Below are positions 57,608-64,000 of a stretch of DNA of 64,000 bases, piece by piece. Source of the stretch: DASPHG01 sp963748315 (lineage in GTDB: Bacteria; Actinomycetota; Thermoleophilia; Solirubrobacterales; Thermoleophilaceae). The stretch's first letter is position 1; every line of letters begins with the position of its first letter. Location of the stretch: contig CAVVIK010000006.1 in the NCBI GenBank assembly GCA_963748315.1, forward strand, positions 1,116,001 to 1,180,000, given 5' to 3'. The translations under genes were made by a program, and so were the position numbers. The notes below the pieces were generated by a model. The model did not search any database and was not told the origin of the DNA. It saw only the letters and a list, made by a program, of their open reading frames with translations.

Positions 57608-58032
57608 GCACGACCCTCGTTTCGCCCCGAGGTTTCGAGGGCGCTCACGGCCTCGTCGAAGTGGCGGCGCGCGTAGACGTGTGTGATGAGGCCGTTGCGG
57701 ATTCGGTCCGCGTTGCAGTACGTCATGTCTACCTCGACACCGCTCTCCGCGCCGACCGCCCGGAAGCGAAACTCGATGATGGCCCAGTCGCCACCCTCGG
57801 CGAATCGTTCGAGGTCCACGCGGAGCGATTCCCACGGGTCGTGCATCGCGCGCCAGAAGGTCGTGAGCTGATCGTGGCCTCGATAGACGGGCCGCAGGCC
57901 GGGAAACAGACCTGTGGTGTGGAACTCGGCTTCGGGATCGTGTGTCTCGAGCCAGGCGGGGAGGTCCCCTCGATTCCAGGCGTCGATCGAGCGCTCCAAG
58001 AGTTCTCTATAGCCCGCGATAAGCGCGAGCAT
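57604..58032 (-). CDS. SnoaL-like (NTF2 fold) protein
   Basis: 142 residues. NTF2-fold domain with YRELLERSIDAWNRGDLPAWLETHDPEAEFHTTG, a typical SnoaL_2 start, then YRGHDQLTTFWRAMHDPWE and VYARRHFDEAVSALE at the end. Members include polyketide cyclases, isomerases and many uncharacterised proteins. First of a run of related genes between 57.6 and 60.0 kb. A hairpin-bearing repeat lies 31 bases upstream of its start. Confidence 0.8.
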   Translation of the reverse strand: MLALIAGYRELLERSIDAWNRGDLPAWLETHDPEAEFHTTGLFPGLRPVYRGHDQLTTFWRAMHDPWESLRVDLERFAEGGDWAIIEFRFRAVGAESGVEVDMTYCNADRIRNGLITHVYARRHFDEAVSALETSGRNEGRA

Positions 58033-58062
58033 CTCAGAGCGAGCAACCCGCCCGGCGAACTC

Positions 58063-58110
58063 GACGGTTCGATAACCGTCCCACTAGTTCCATCAATGGT
58101 TGGTTACTTG
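58063..58110. repeat. Dispersed repeat R1, similar to the ssrA 3' end
   Basis: Begins with the hairpin GACGGTT-CGAT-AACCGTC and continues with TCCATCAATGG and TTACTTG. It shares GGTTCGAT, ACCGTC, TCCAT and the TTG-rich end with ssrA 3' flank (55881-55920) and with R2 at 59025. Located between divergent SnoaL-like genes. Confidence 0.6.
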
Positions 58111-58134
58111 CCGCCGGGTCGAGATACTCGGCGT

Positions 58135-58504
58135 ATGGCGGAGGCAACTCTCGACGTCGTCCGCGCCCTGTACGCAGCCTGGAATAGGGAGGACTTTCCT
58201 GGGCCGCCAGAGCTACTCGATCCAGACATCGAGTACGTCAATCCGCCGGACGCAGTGGAGCCCGGTACCCGGCGCGGGCTCGCAGCCGTTCACACGTGCG
58301 CTGACGAAAACGCTTGAAGGGTGGGAGGTCTGGCAGATGGAAGTAGAAGAGATGAGGGCGCACGGTGAAGACGTGGCCGTGGTCGTCGGTTACCGCGCCC
58401 GCGGCCGCGCGAGTGGTGCCGAGGTTGTTGGCCGTGAGTCAGCTCTTTGGACAGTTCGCGACGGGCGAGTCGTCCGCTATGCCTGGTTCCACCGGGCCAG
58501 ATGA
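58135..58504 (+). pseudogene. SnoaL-like protein, one frameshift
   Basis: From ATG 58135: EATLDVVRALYAAWNREDF and DPDIEYVNPPDAVEPGTRRG in one frame, then after about 58290 TRALTKTLEGWEVWQMEVEE, VAVVVGYRARGRASGAEV and RYAWFHRAR in another, to TGA 58504. About 122 residues when joined, complete for the family. A single indel would explain it, so it may be intact in the real genome. Confidence 0.6.
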
Positions 58505-58540
58505 CGCGAGCCGCGCGATGCGCGAACGTGCCGGCACGGC

Positions 58541-58560
58541 CTGATCAGTTGCTTGCTTCA
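58541..58560. repeat. Short repeat R4, weak match to ssrA 3' flank
   Basis: CTGATCAGTTGCTTGCTTCA shares TGAT and GTTGCTTGC with the sequence right after ssrA (55903-55918) and with R2. It lacks the GGTTCGAT block, so it is only a partial copy or chance. Confidence 0.35.
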
Positions 58561-58625
58561 GTCGTCGGCTCGGCTGTTGAGCCCGCTGACCTCGGCGCTG
58601 GTTGCGCTTCCACGCCTCTTGGCCA

Positions 58626-58994
58626 TCAGCTCAGCCCGACCGCTCGTAGCGCTTCGGCGCGGTCGAGGTAGGCCTGTTGCCGCACGAGATGCGACGTGAG
58701 CCAAACTCGATGCCGCTGCCCCTGCCGCGCAGACTCCCGCGTGCACACCACAACAGTGTCGTCGAGGACCCTCGAGGATCTCCTGGGGATCGAGCGGTAG
58801 TCCTCCCAGCCCGCGAACCAGTCCTGGAAGTTTGCGATCAGCGCGTCACGGCCGACTGCGACCGCGGCATTCGGGATGTCCGGGGAGGACGCCACTCGAC
58901 CTCGGGATCGATGGCGTCGAGACATGCCGTGTAATCCCGCCGGTTGAACGCGTCGATGAACTCCCCGAATGATCTGCACGTTCTCCTGCGACAT
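58626..58994 (-). pseudogene. SnoaL-like protein, broken by frameshifts
   Basis: Starts MSQENVQIIR, the common opening of actinobacterial SnoaL proteins. The expected EFIDAFNRRDYTACLDAIDPEVEW segment is present in another frame around 58910-58965, after which PNAAVAVGRDALIANFQDW and WEDYRSIP return in the first frame. The region that should form the last strands is also disturbed (RQGQRHRVWLTSHLV) before LDRAEALRAVGLS. At least three shifts; true decay is more plausible here than in other broken genes. Confidence 0.55.
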
Positions 58995-59024
58995 CGCCTG
59001 CGGAGTATCTCGCGACCTCAGACT

Positions 59025-59071
59025 GAGGGTTCGATAACCGTCGCACTCAGTCCATCAATGCTTGCTTGCTT
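59025..59071. repeat. Dispersed repeat R2, similar to R1 and to the ssrA 3' end
   Basis: GAGGGTTCGATAACCGTC then GCACTCAGTCCATCAATG and CTTGCTTGCT. Nearly the same block order as R1 (58063) and shares GGGTTCGAT, ACCGTC, TCCAT and TTGCTTGC with the ssrA 3' end and flank. It covers the last codons of the SnoaL-like gene at 59055. Confidence 0.6.
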
Positions 59072-59546
59072 CTAGTGCGGCCAGCGCTTCGGCGCGGTCG
59101 TTGAACAGGCTCCAGCGAACGATCTTCCCGTCCCGGAACGTCCACACCTGGGCGTGATGCCAGGCCACGGCGGCTCCGCTCGTTCGCCCGATCGCTTCGA
59201 TCCGGACATCCGCGATGACGTGTTCATCTTTCTCGGCGTAGTCGCTGTGGGTCCAGCGATAGCTCTCCCAGTCCTCCCCCCAGCGGGTCCACAGCTCCCG
59301 GAGTCCTTCGCGTCCCTGAAGCACTCCGAATTCGAGCATGTGCGCGCCGGATGTGTCGATCTCGGCGTCGGGGTCGAACAGGTCGCGCCACGCAGCGAAG
59401 CCCTCGGCGATCGATGGCGGGATCGCGGCATTGTCGCCGGCGAGGGAGGCACGTATGGCCGGCATGACCTCAACGCCCTCCAAGGGCGCGTTCATACGGC
59501 GGATGGCGTCGAGGTTCTCTCCCTCCATCTCAGACGCCGGCGTCAT
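59055..59546 (-). CDS. SnoaL-like (NTF2 fold) protein
   Basis: 163 residues, intact. GFAAWRDLFDPDAEIDTSG, LQGREGLRELWTRWGEDWESY, VIADVRIEAIGRTSGAAVAW and VWTFRDGKIVRWSLFNDRAEAL follow the NTF2-fold order. Function unknown; no polyketide genes nearby. Its start overlaps the stop of the next SnoaL-like gene by 17 bases. The C-terminal residues are encoded within repeat R2. Confidence 0.8.
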   Translation of the reverse strand: MTPASEMEGENLDAIRRMNAPLEGVEVMPAIRASLAGDNAAIPPSIAEGFAAWRDLFDPDAEIDTSGAHMLEFGVLQGREGLRELWTRWGEDWESYRWTHSDYAEKDEHVIADVRIEAIGRTSGAAVAWHHAQVWTFRDGKIVRWSLFNDRAEALAALEASKH

Positions 59547-59964
59547 CCAGCGCCTCGGCCTTGGTCAGGTACCCGTGGCCGCTCAGCACCTTTCCGCCCT
59601 GGAACCTCCAGACGACCGCCCATCGGAAGTGCGTCTCGAGCCCCGTGTGCCGCATGCGTGCGTGCGTCTTCTGCACGCTCACGAGCGTGTCGCCGTCTCC
59701 GCCTTCGATGATCTCCTCCACCTCGTTGTGGACCTCGCTGAACACCTCCCACACCTCGGTCGCCCATCGGCGCAGCCCCTCATGGCCCCGGTATTCGTCA
59801 GCGACGGGGAACTCAGCAGGATTTCTGAGCTCGATCTGCTCGTGGCATAGATCGGTCCGCATCCGGCGATCGAACTCCTCGGGCGGCGGCGGCCACGGCA
59901 TGCCTGGGTCCCGGTCGAGTGTCGCCCACATGCTGCGCACCACCTCTGAGTTCTCTGGAGGCAC
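59530..59964 (-). CDS. SnoaL-like (NTF2 fold) protein
   Basis: 144 residues from GTG 59964, which overlaps the preceding stop (TAGTG). PPENSEVVRSMWATLDRDPG, EFPVADEYRGHEGLRRWATEVW, VEEIIEGGDGDTLVSVQKTHARMR and VVWRFQGGKVLSGHGYLTKAEALDDA give the NTF2 fold with the usual final strands and helix. Related to, but clearly diverged from, its neighbours. Translationally coupled to the SRPBCC gene upstream. Confidence 0.78.
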   Translation of the reverse strand: MPPENSEVVRSMWATLDRDPGMPWPPPPEEFDRRMRTDLCHEQIELRNPAEFPVADEYRGHEGLRRWATEVWEVFSEVHNEVEEIIEGGDGDTLVSVQKTHARMRHTGLETHFRWAVVWRFQGGKVLSGHGYLTKAEALDDAGV

Positions 59965-60383
59965 TAGGTCGTCAGCGCCCGGCGCAAGCCGTCGATGGCC
60001 TGTTCTGCCCAGCGCTTCATGAACCACCGCCCGAGCGTCTTGTCGAACAGCCCGTATCGGAGCGTGGGCGCGTCGATTCCCATCTCCATGTCCACGAAAG
60101 TGCCGCCTTGGGCGTCGGTCAGAAGCCAGTGCTGGAAGCCACCCGTCGTCGGGCAGCTCCAGCTCAGCGCCTTGAGCTCGTCGCGACGGTCGATGACCCG
60201 GCTGTACTCCGGCCGCCCGGCGACGCCCACAACCTGGGTGTAGACGTCTCCGACCTCGAAGCGCTCGCCCCGGATCTCCACCGCAGCCGGCCACCATTCC
60301 GGATAGGTGGCGGGGTTGCCGACCAGCGCCCAGACCGCTTCGACCGGCGCGTCCAGGTGAGCCTGCGCCCGGTAAACCGACAT
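59964..60383 (-). CDS. SRPBCC family (polyketide cyclase/dehydrase-like) protein
   Basis: 139 residues. START-like helix-grip fold: AQAHLDAPVEAVWALVGNPATYPEWWP at the N terminus is the SRPBCC signature, followed by alternating strands (LSWSCPTTGGFQHWLLTDA, GTFVDMEMGI) and the long C-terminal helix MKRWAEQAIDGLRRAL. It would bind a hydrophobic ligand; none is known. First gene of a minus-strand run with two SnoaL-like genes. Confidence 0.85.
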   Translation of the reverse strand: MSVYRAQAHLDAPVEAVWALVGNPATYPEWWPAAVEIRGERFEVGDVYTQVVGVAGRPEYSRVIDRRDELKALSWSCPTTGGFQHWLLTDAQGGTFVDMEMGIDAPTLRYGLFDKTLGRWFMKRWAEQAIDGLRRALTT

Positions 60384-60432
60384 AGCGCGATTCTCTCACT
60401 CGGAGAGCGCACCCGCGAATAAGCTGCCGGGC

Positions 60433-61161
60433 ATGAGGGCCTTCGTCACCGGTGGCGGCCGCGGCATCGGCGCGGGGATCGCGCGGGCGCTCGCGGGCGA
60501 TGGCTGGGACGTGGTCGTGGGCGCGCGCAGCCGCGATCAGGTCGAGGCCGTTGCCAAAGAGATCGGTGGCCGGTGGGTGGAGGTGGACGTCGCCGACGGC
60601 AGCTCGGTCGAGCATGCGGTCGCCGAGGCGGGTGAGGTCGACCTGCTCGTCGCGAATGCCGGCGTCATGGGCACGCGGGAATCGTCGTGGGAGGTCGATC
60701 CCGCCGACTGGTGGCACGTCTACGAGGTGAACGTCCTTGGAGTCCACCTCTGTTGCCGGGCCGTCATCCCGGGCATGCTCGAGCGGGGCGGCGGGCGGAT
60801 CGTGATCACGGGGAGCGGCGGCGCGTATCTGCCCGGCAGCGAGCGCACGTCATACCCGCCGAGCAAGGCGGCGGTATGCCGCTACGGCGAAACGCTTGCG
60901 AACGAGCTCGCCGGACGGATTCCGGTCTTCTTCTTCAGTCCCGGTCTCGTCCGGACGGAGATGACGGATGCTCTCGGTGACGACGCGCCCTGGACGCCGC
61001 CAGAGCTGGCGCCCGAACTGGTCCGCAAGCTGGCGACCGGACGCTACGACGCGCTCGCGGGTCGCTACCTCCACGCGGAGCACGACGACGTCGACGATCT
61101 CATGGCCCGAATCGACGAAGTGCGCGAGCGGGACCTGAACTCCATCCGCCTCCAGCGCTAA
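60433..61161 (+). CDS. Short-chain dehydrogenase/reductase
   Basis: 242 residues. NAD(P) Rossmann motif TGGGRGIGAGIARALAG, NAG block VANAGVMGT, catalytic Ser in ITGSGGAYL and YxxxK in YPPSKAAV. Classical SDR length. The Arg at GARSRDQ suggests NADP preference. Substrate unknown. Divergent from the SRPBCC gene with 49 bases between starts. Confidence 0.88.
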   Translation: MRAFVTGGGRGIGAGIARALAGDGWDVVVGARSRDQVEAVAKEIGGRWVEVDVADGSSVEHAVAEAGEVDLLVANAGVMGTRESSWEVDPADWWHVYEVNVLGVHLCCRAVIPGMLERGGGRIVITGSGGAYLPGSERTSYPPSKAAVCRYGETLANELAGRIPVFFFSPGLVRTEMTDALGDDAPWTPPELAPELVRKLATGRYDALAGRYLHAEHDDVDDLMARIDEVRERDLNSIRLQR

Positions 61162-61182
61162 CCGTCACGCACGCGACCGGCG

Positions 61183-62211
61183 TCAGGCGCTACGGGCGAG
61201 CATGCTCTCTGCGCAGTCGGCGATCGAGTCCTCTGCCGGACGCGGTGCCCAGCCGAGCCGCGTTCTCGCCTTCTCGTTCGAGTAGGTCACCTTTTGCCCG
61301 AGGTCCGAGACGATCGAGCGCACGCTGCCATCGAAGAGCGACATCGCGCGTACGAGGACGTTGGGGGCCGTGCGCGTGGGCACCTTGTGCGCGCGCTCGC
61401 CCAGCCGTTCGCGCAGGACGGCGCCCACCTCGTTCATCCATAGGAAGCGCTCGGTCGCGATGAACCGCTCGCCACCCGCCTCGGGGGCCGTCATGGCAAG
61501 GCGGTGGAGATCGGCGACGTCCCGCACGTCGACGAAGCTGAAACCGAGCTTCGGGACCGCGGGCATGCTGCCGGCGAGCATCCGCTCGATCGCCTGCAGC
61601 GAGTAGGAAGGGTCGTCACTGAGCAGCGGCCCGATGATCGCGCCCGGATTCACGGCCGCGAGCCGGTCCGTGGCGTCGCGCTCACGCACGAGCGCCCAAG
61701 CGGCCTGTTCTGCTGCCGTCTTCGACCGCGCGTATGGCGTGAGGTTCGAGTCGTTTGGATCCGACCAGTCGTCCTCGGTGAGCGTGCCGCTCTCCGCGCC
61801 GCGAGCAGTGCCGCGGATCGCTGCGACCGACGACGTCATCACGACCCGCTTCACACCGGCGTCCAAGCTCGCGCGCAGCACGCGCAAGGCGCCGTCACGC
61901 GCCGGGACGATGACGCTCGTCCGGGTCCTTCGGCTGCGTCGCCGGCAGCGGCGAGGCAACGTGCAGCACGTACTCGCACCCCGCCACTGCTTCCGGCCCA
62001 GCCGTCGTCCTTCATCAGGTCTGCGCTGACGACCTCGAGCCGATCGCCCGGTTCCGTCGCGCTCGCGATCGGCTTCGCGGACCTCGCTCTCTCGTGCGAG
62101 GTCGCGGAGGGTGGTCCGGACCGAGTACCCGGCGTCCAGCAGCGAGACGATGCACCAGCCGCCCAGATATCCGGATCCGCCCGTTACGAGGACGGTTCCC
62201 TTTCCCTCCAT
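61183..62211 (-). CDS. NAD-dependent epimerase/dihydroflavonol reductase-like SDR, several frameshifts
   Basis: From ATG 62211: VLVTGGSGYLGGWCIVSLLDAGY is an extended-SDR NAD site. Between about 62090 and 61920 the family sequence passes through other frames (GDRLEVVSADLMKDDGW, then EAVAGCEYVLHVASPLP) before returning to the first frame as ALRVLRASLDAGVKRVVMTSS, catalytic YARSK and GFSFVDVRDVADLH. The shifts cancel, so the overall frame is kept. About 342 residues. Likely an assembly artefact in an intact gene. Substrate unknown. Confidence 0.7.
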   Translation of the reverse strand: MEGKGTVLVTGGSGYLGGWCIVSLLDAGYSVRTTLRDLARESEVREADRERDGTGRSARGRQRRPDEGRRLGRKQWRGASTCCTLPRRCRRRSRRTRTSVIVPARDGALRVLRASLDAGVKRVVMTSSVAAIRGTARGAESGTLTEDDWSDPNDSNLTPYARSKTAAEQAAWALVRERDATDRLAAVNPGAIIGPLLSDDPSYSLQAIERMLAGSMPAVPKLGFSFVDVRDVADLHRLAMTAPEAGGERFIATERFLWMNEVGAVLRERLGERAHKVPTRTAPNVLVRAMSLFDGSVRSIVSDLGQKVTYSNEKARTRLGWAPRPAEDSIADCAESMLARSA

Positions 62212-62268
62212 GTGCTGATTCTTATCGAGTTCCGGCCATGGATCGCTACGGACGGGCACAGTGAAGGC

Positions 62269-62772
62269 GTGGAGGAAGAGGTACCGCGGCGCGCGTCTGC
62301 GCCGAAGCGGATCGCTTTCGCGGCGCTGCTCACGATCGTCGGCCTGAACGTCTGGACGGGCGGGCCGCTGCTCGCCCTCTGGGTCGGGTCGCGGGTGCAG
62401 GGTGGCGGCTCGCCCACCATGGGCGCTGTGTTCGTGGTCGTCGTCGTGCTGGCCGCGGTCTGCCTCGTGTTGGCCATGCTGTTCGCGCGGCTGAACGAGG
62501 CGTATCTAGAGATGAGCGGGCAAACTCCGACCGTCCGACAGCACACTCCTTGGCTGCGGAGCATGCGGGGGGAGCGTCCTCAATATCAGGGTGTCGAGCG
62601 TACGCTCACGACTCCTGAACGAATCCTCGTCGGGATGGTCGTGATCGCGTTCGTCCTGTTCGAGATCTGGTTCTTCTTCTTCTCGGCTTCGCCGATCGAC
62701 AACCGGAGCGGTCGCGGCGCTCTCCCGCAGGACAGGCAGGTAGAGACAGTTCGCTACTTGCGCTTGACCTGA
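62269..62772 (+). CDS. Uncharacterised small membrane protein
   Basis: 167 residues from GTG 62269. Three hydrophobic helices: IAFAALLTIVGLNVWTGGPL, GAVFVVVVVLAAVCLVLAML and ILVGMVVIAFVLFEIWFFFF. No family recognised. Short charged termini. Its last 19 bases overlap the convergent amidase gene. Confidence 0.6.
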   Translation: MEEEVPRRASAPKRIAFAALLTIVGLNVWTGGPLLALWVGSRVQGGGSPTMGAVFVVVVVLAAVCLVLAMLFARLNEAYLEMSGQTPTVRQHTPWLRSMRGERPQYQGVERTLTTPERILVGMVVIAFVLFEIWFFFFSASPIDNRSGRGALPQDRQVETVRYLRLT

Positions 62773-64000
62773 AGAGTCACGGGCGTCGTGCGGGAAACAC
62801 CGCCGCCCGTTGCGGTGACGTTCAGCTTGAAGGTCCCGGTCGGCGTCGAGCTCGTCGTGCCGACGGTCAGCGCAGACGACGCGCTTTGGCCGCTCGAATC
62901 GAGCGTGACCCGAGTGGGCGAGAGGGTGCTCGTCGCCTTGCTTGGACTGCCCGCCACGGACAGCGCAACTTCGCCCGTGAAGCCACCGGTCGGGCTGACC
63001 GTGATCGTGTAGCGCGCCGTCGCGCCACGGCGAACCGAGATGGTCGTCGGCGAGGCGCCGAGCGTGAACGCGGGGGACGACGGCGCGATGAGCGCGGCCA
63101 CGTTCGATCGGATCGACGGAAGTGTCGAGTAGAAGACGCCGCCGGGACATTCGGTGCTACCGACGTCACGGTGCCCCGCGATGTTCGGGAAGGTCGCCTG
63201 GGTTCCGTTCACCGGGTTCGTGTAGCGGGAGGCGCCCTGCGGGTCGATGCTGTGCCGATCGGACTCCCACGCGAGCAGGCGCTCGAGCGCCGAGCGTGCC
63301 GCGGGCGTCGCGTTCTGGTTCGTCAGCGTGCCCAGGAGTGCGATCCCGACCGTGCCCGAGTTGTAGCCCACGGCGTGTGCAGCGGTCACTACTTCGCCGG
63401 CGCTGTTCTCCTCCGTTGGGCTCGTTCCGGCCGGGTAGTCGACGGTGTGGCGGCCCTCGTAGATCCGCCCTGCCTCGTCGATCAGGAAGTTGTAGCCAAT
63501 GTCGCCCCAGCCCTGGGTGACCGCGTGGTAGTAGTAGATCGAGCGAACCGTCGCCGCGGGATTTGGGTCGTTGTTCTGCGTCGCGGTGTGATGGACGATG
63601 AGCTTCTGGACCGGGTAGTACGCCGACGGCCAGGTCTCCGCGCCGTTCGAGCCGAAGCGGAGCGACTCATCTGCGCCCCAGTCGGCACGCCGAAGCACTC
63701 CGGGCTGTGCGTACGCTGATGCCCTCGCAGGAGGGGAACCGTTGTCCTTCAGCCACAGCACGGTGAGCCGGCGCAGGGGACGGTCCGTGTAGACGCGCAC
63801 GGCGTTGGCGCGCCGGGCGAGCATCACGGCTCCCCACGTGGTTGGGCCATGGCCCTCTTCGGGGCGAACGCGCCGTGGACGCGCGAAGCCGCCGGTTCGC
63901 CGCGAGAGTGCGAGCCGTACGCGCGCATCGGGCTTGCCGCGCCAGTAGACGGCGACGTGCGTCGGAGCCAGCGGGGCATCGAAGGTGCGGGCATGACGCA
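62754..64000 (-). CDS. N-acetylmuramoyl-L-alanine amidase (PGRP-like) with C-terminal Ig-like domain, cut by window edge
   Basis: The frame is open to base 64000, so the 5' end lies outside; about 415 codons are visible. The amidase domain cuts the lactyl-peptide bond in peptidoglycan: WGADESLRFG start of the PGRP fold, zinc ligands in LIVHHTATQNN and AGHRDVGSTECPGG, and WGDIGYNFLIDEAGRIYEGR. The C terminus (ASPTTISVRRGATARYTITV to VTLQVKRK) is a single beta-sandwich domain. Sequence before the amidase (VAVYWRGKPDARVRLALSRR) resembles an exported beta domain. Secreted wall hydrolase. Confidence 0.87.
   Translation of the reverse strand, partial: RHARTFDAPLAPTHVAVYWRGKPDARVRLALSRRTGGFARPRRVRPEEGHGPTTWGAVMLARRANAVRVYTDRPLRRLTVLWLKDNGSPPARASAYAQPGVLRRADWGADESLRFGSNGAETWPSAYYPVQKLIVHHTATQNNDPNPAATVRSIYYYHAVTQGWGDIGYNFLIDEAGRIYEGRHTVDYPAGTSPTEENSAGEVVTAAHAVGYNSGTVGIALLGTLTNQNATPAARSALERLLAWESDRHSIDPQGASRYTNPVNGTQATFPNIAGHRDVGSTECPGGVFYSTLPSIRSNVAALIAPSSPAFTLGASPTTISVRRGATARYTITVSPTGGFTGEVALSVAGSPSKATSTLSPTRVTLDSSGQSASSALTVGTTSSTPTGTFKLNVTATGGGVSRTTPVTLQVKRK

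Noticed and set aside
58063..59071. R1 and R2 as complete tRNA genes
   Set aside because: Only a T-arm-like stem with an eight-base loop is present; no matching 5' acceptor strand, D arm or anticodon arm was found upstream.
58063..59071. Integron attC sites between the SnoaL-like genes
   Set aside because: The expected GTTRRRY and RYYYAAC boxes are absent, gene orientations differ and no integrase gene is seen.

Overview
This window is a dense, high-GC bacterial chromosome segment. GTG and TTG starts are common and genes overlap by 1-4 bases. Gene content points to an actinobacterium, most likely of the class Thermoleophilia (Solirubrobacterales/Gaiellales-like). Signs are a tmRNA tag close to the mycobacterial one, short ribosome hibernation factor, a predicted membrane-anchored ECF sigma factor, LCP, FtsEX and SmpB, and many secreted beta-propeller proteins. 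The class assignment is inference. No insertion sequence, prophage, CRISPR array, rRNA or complete tRNA was seen.

Layout. 1-6974: envelope glycan genes: two tandem YfhO-like membrane proteins (first cut by the window edge, second broken by frameshifts), a glycosyltransferase-flippase fusion and an O-acyltransferase. 7008-13297: M20 peptidase, LCP cell-wall ligase, UDP-glucose dehydrogenase, a sugar-phosphate nucleotidyltransferase, a phosphoglucose/phosphomannose isomerase and a DCC thioredoxin-like protein. 13199-15847: P450, DUF3891 protein and an Ada-type methyltransferase. 15890-18893: a MerR regulator with its own palindromic operator, S-adenosylhomocysteine hydrolase, and a divergent hydrolase paralogue. 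18907-24701: second nucleotidyltransferase, lipoprotein and murein hydrolase sharing a C-terminal domain, nitronate monooxygenase, CtaG and ComF. 24732-30483: hpf, secA, a GDSL hydrolase, prfB with its programmed frameshift, and a GNAT enzyme. 30496-39667: secreted BNR protein, nadC, secreted hydrolase and subtilase, nadA, and a broken alpha/beta hydrolase. 39675-41970: alkyltransferase-like protein and ECF sigma factor with a membrane segment and acidic repeat tail, divergent from an RTX-type calcium-binding protein with a similar acidic motif. 42053-48855: kinase, RibD-like reductase, ftsE-ftsX-ctpA-rnr-smpB. 48852-55461: thioesterase, secreted LVIVD-type protein, crotonase, site-2 protease and a sensor/response-regulator pair. 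55491-60383: ssrA, then an accessory stretch with DUF1326/DUF2182 proteins, four or five SnoaL-like genes (two broken) and a SRPBCC protein, with short repeats resembling the ssrA 3' end between them. 60433-64000: two SDR enzymes, a membrane protein and an N-acetylmuramoyl-L-alanine amidase cut by the right edge.

Themes. Surface polysaccharide precursors and their transfer to the wall dominate the left end. Protein export and ribosome rescue (SecA, RF2, HPF, RNase R, SmpB, tmRNA) are spread through the middle. At least eleven genes carry single-base or short indels that break a frame still conserved in another frame, including secA. This pattern points to assembly error more than to gene decay, so every 'pseudogene' below should be read with that in mind.
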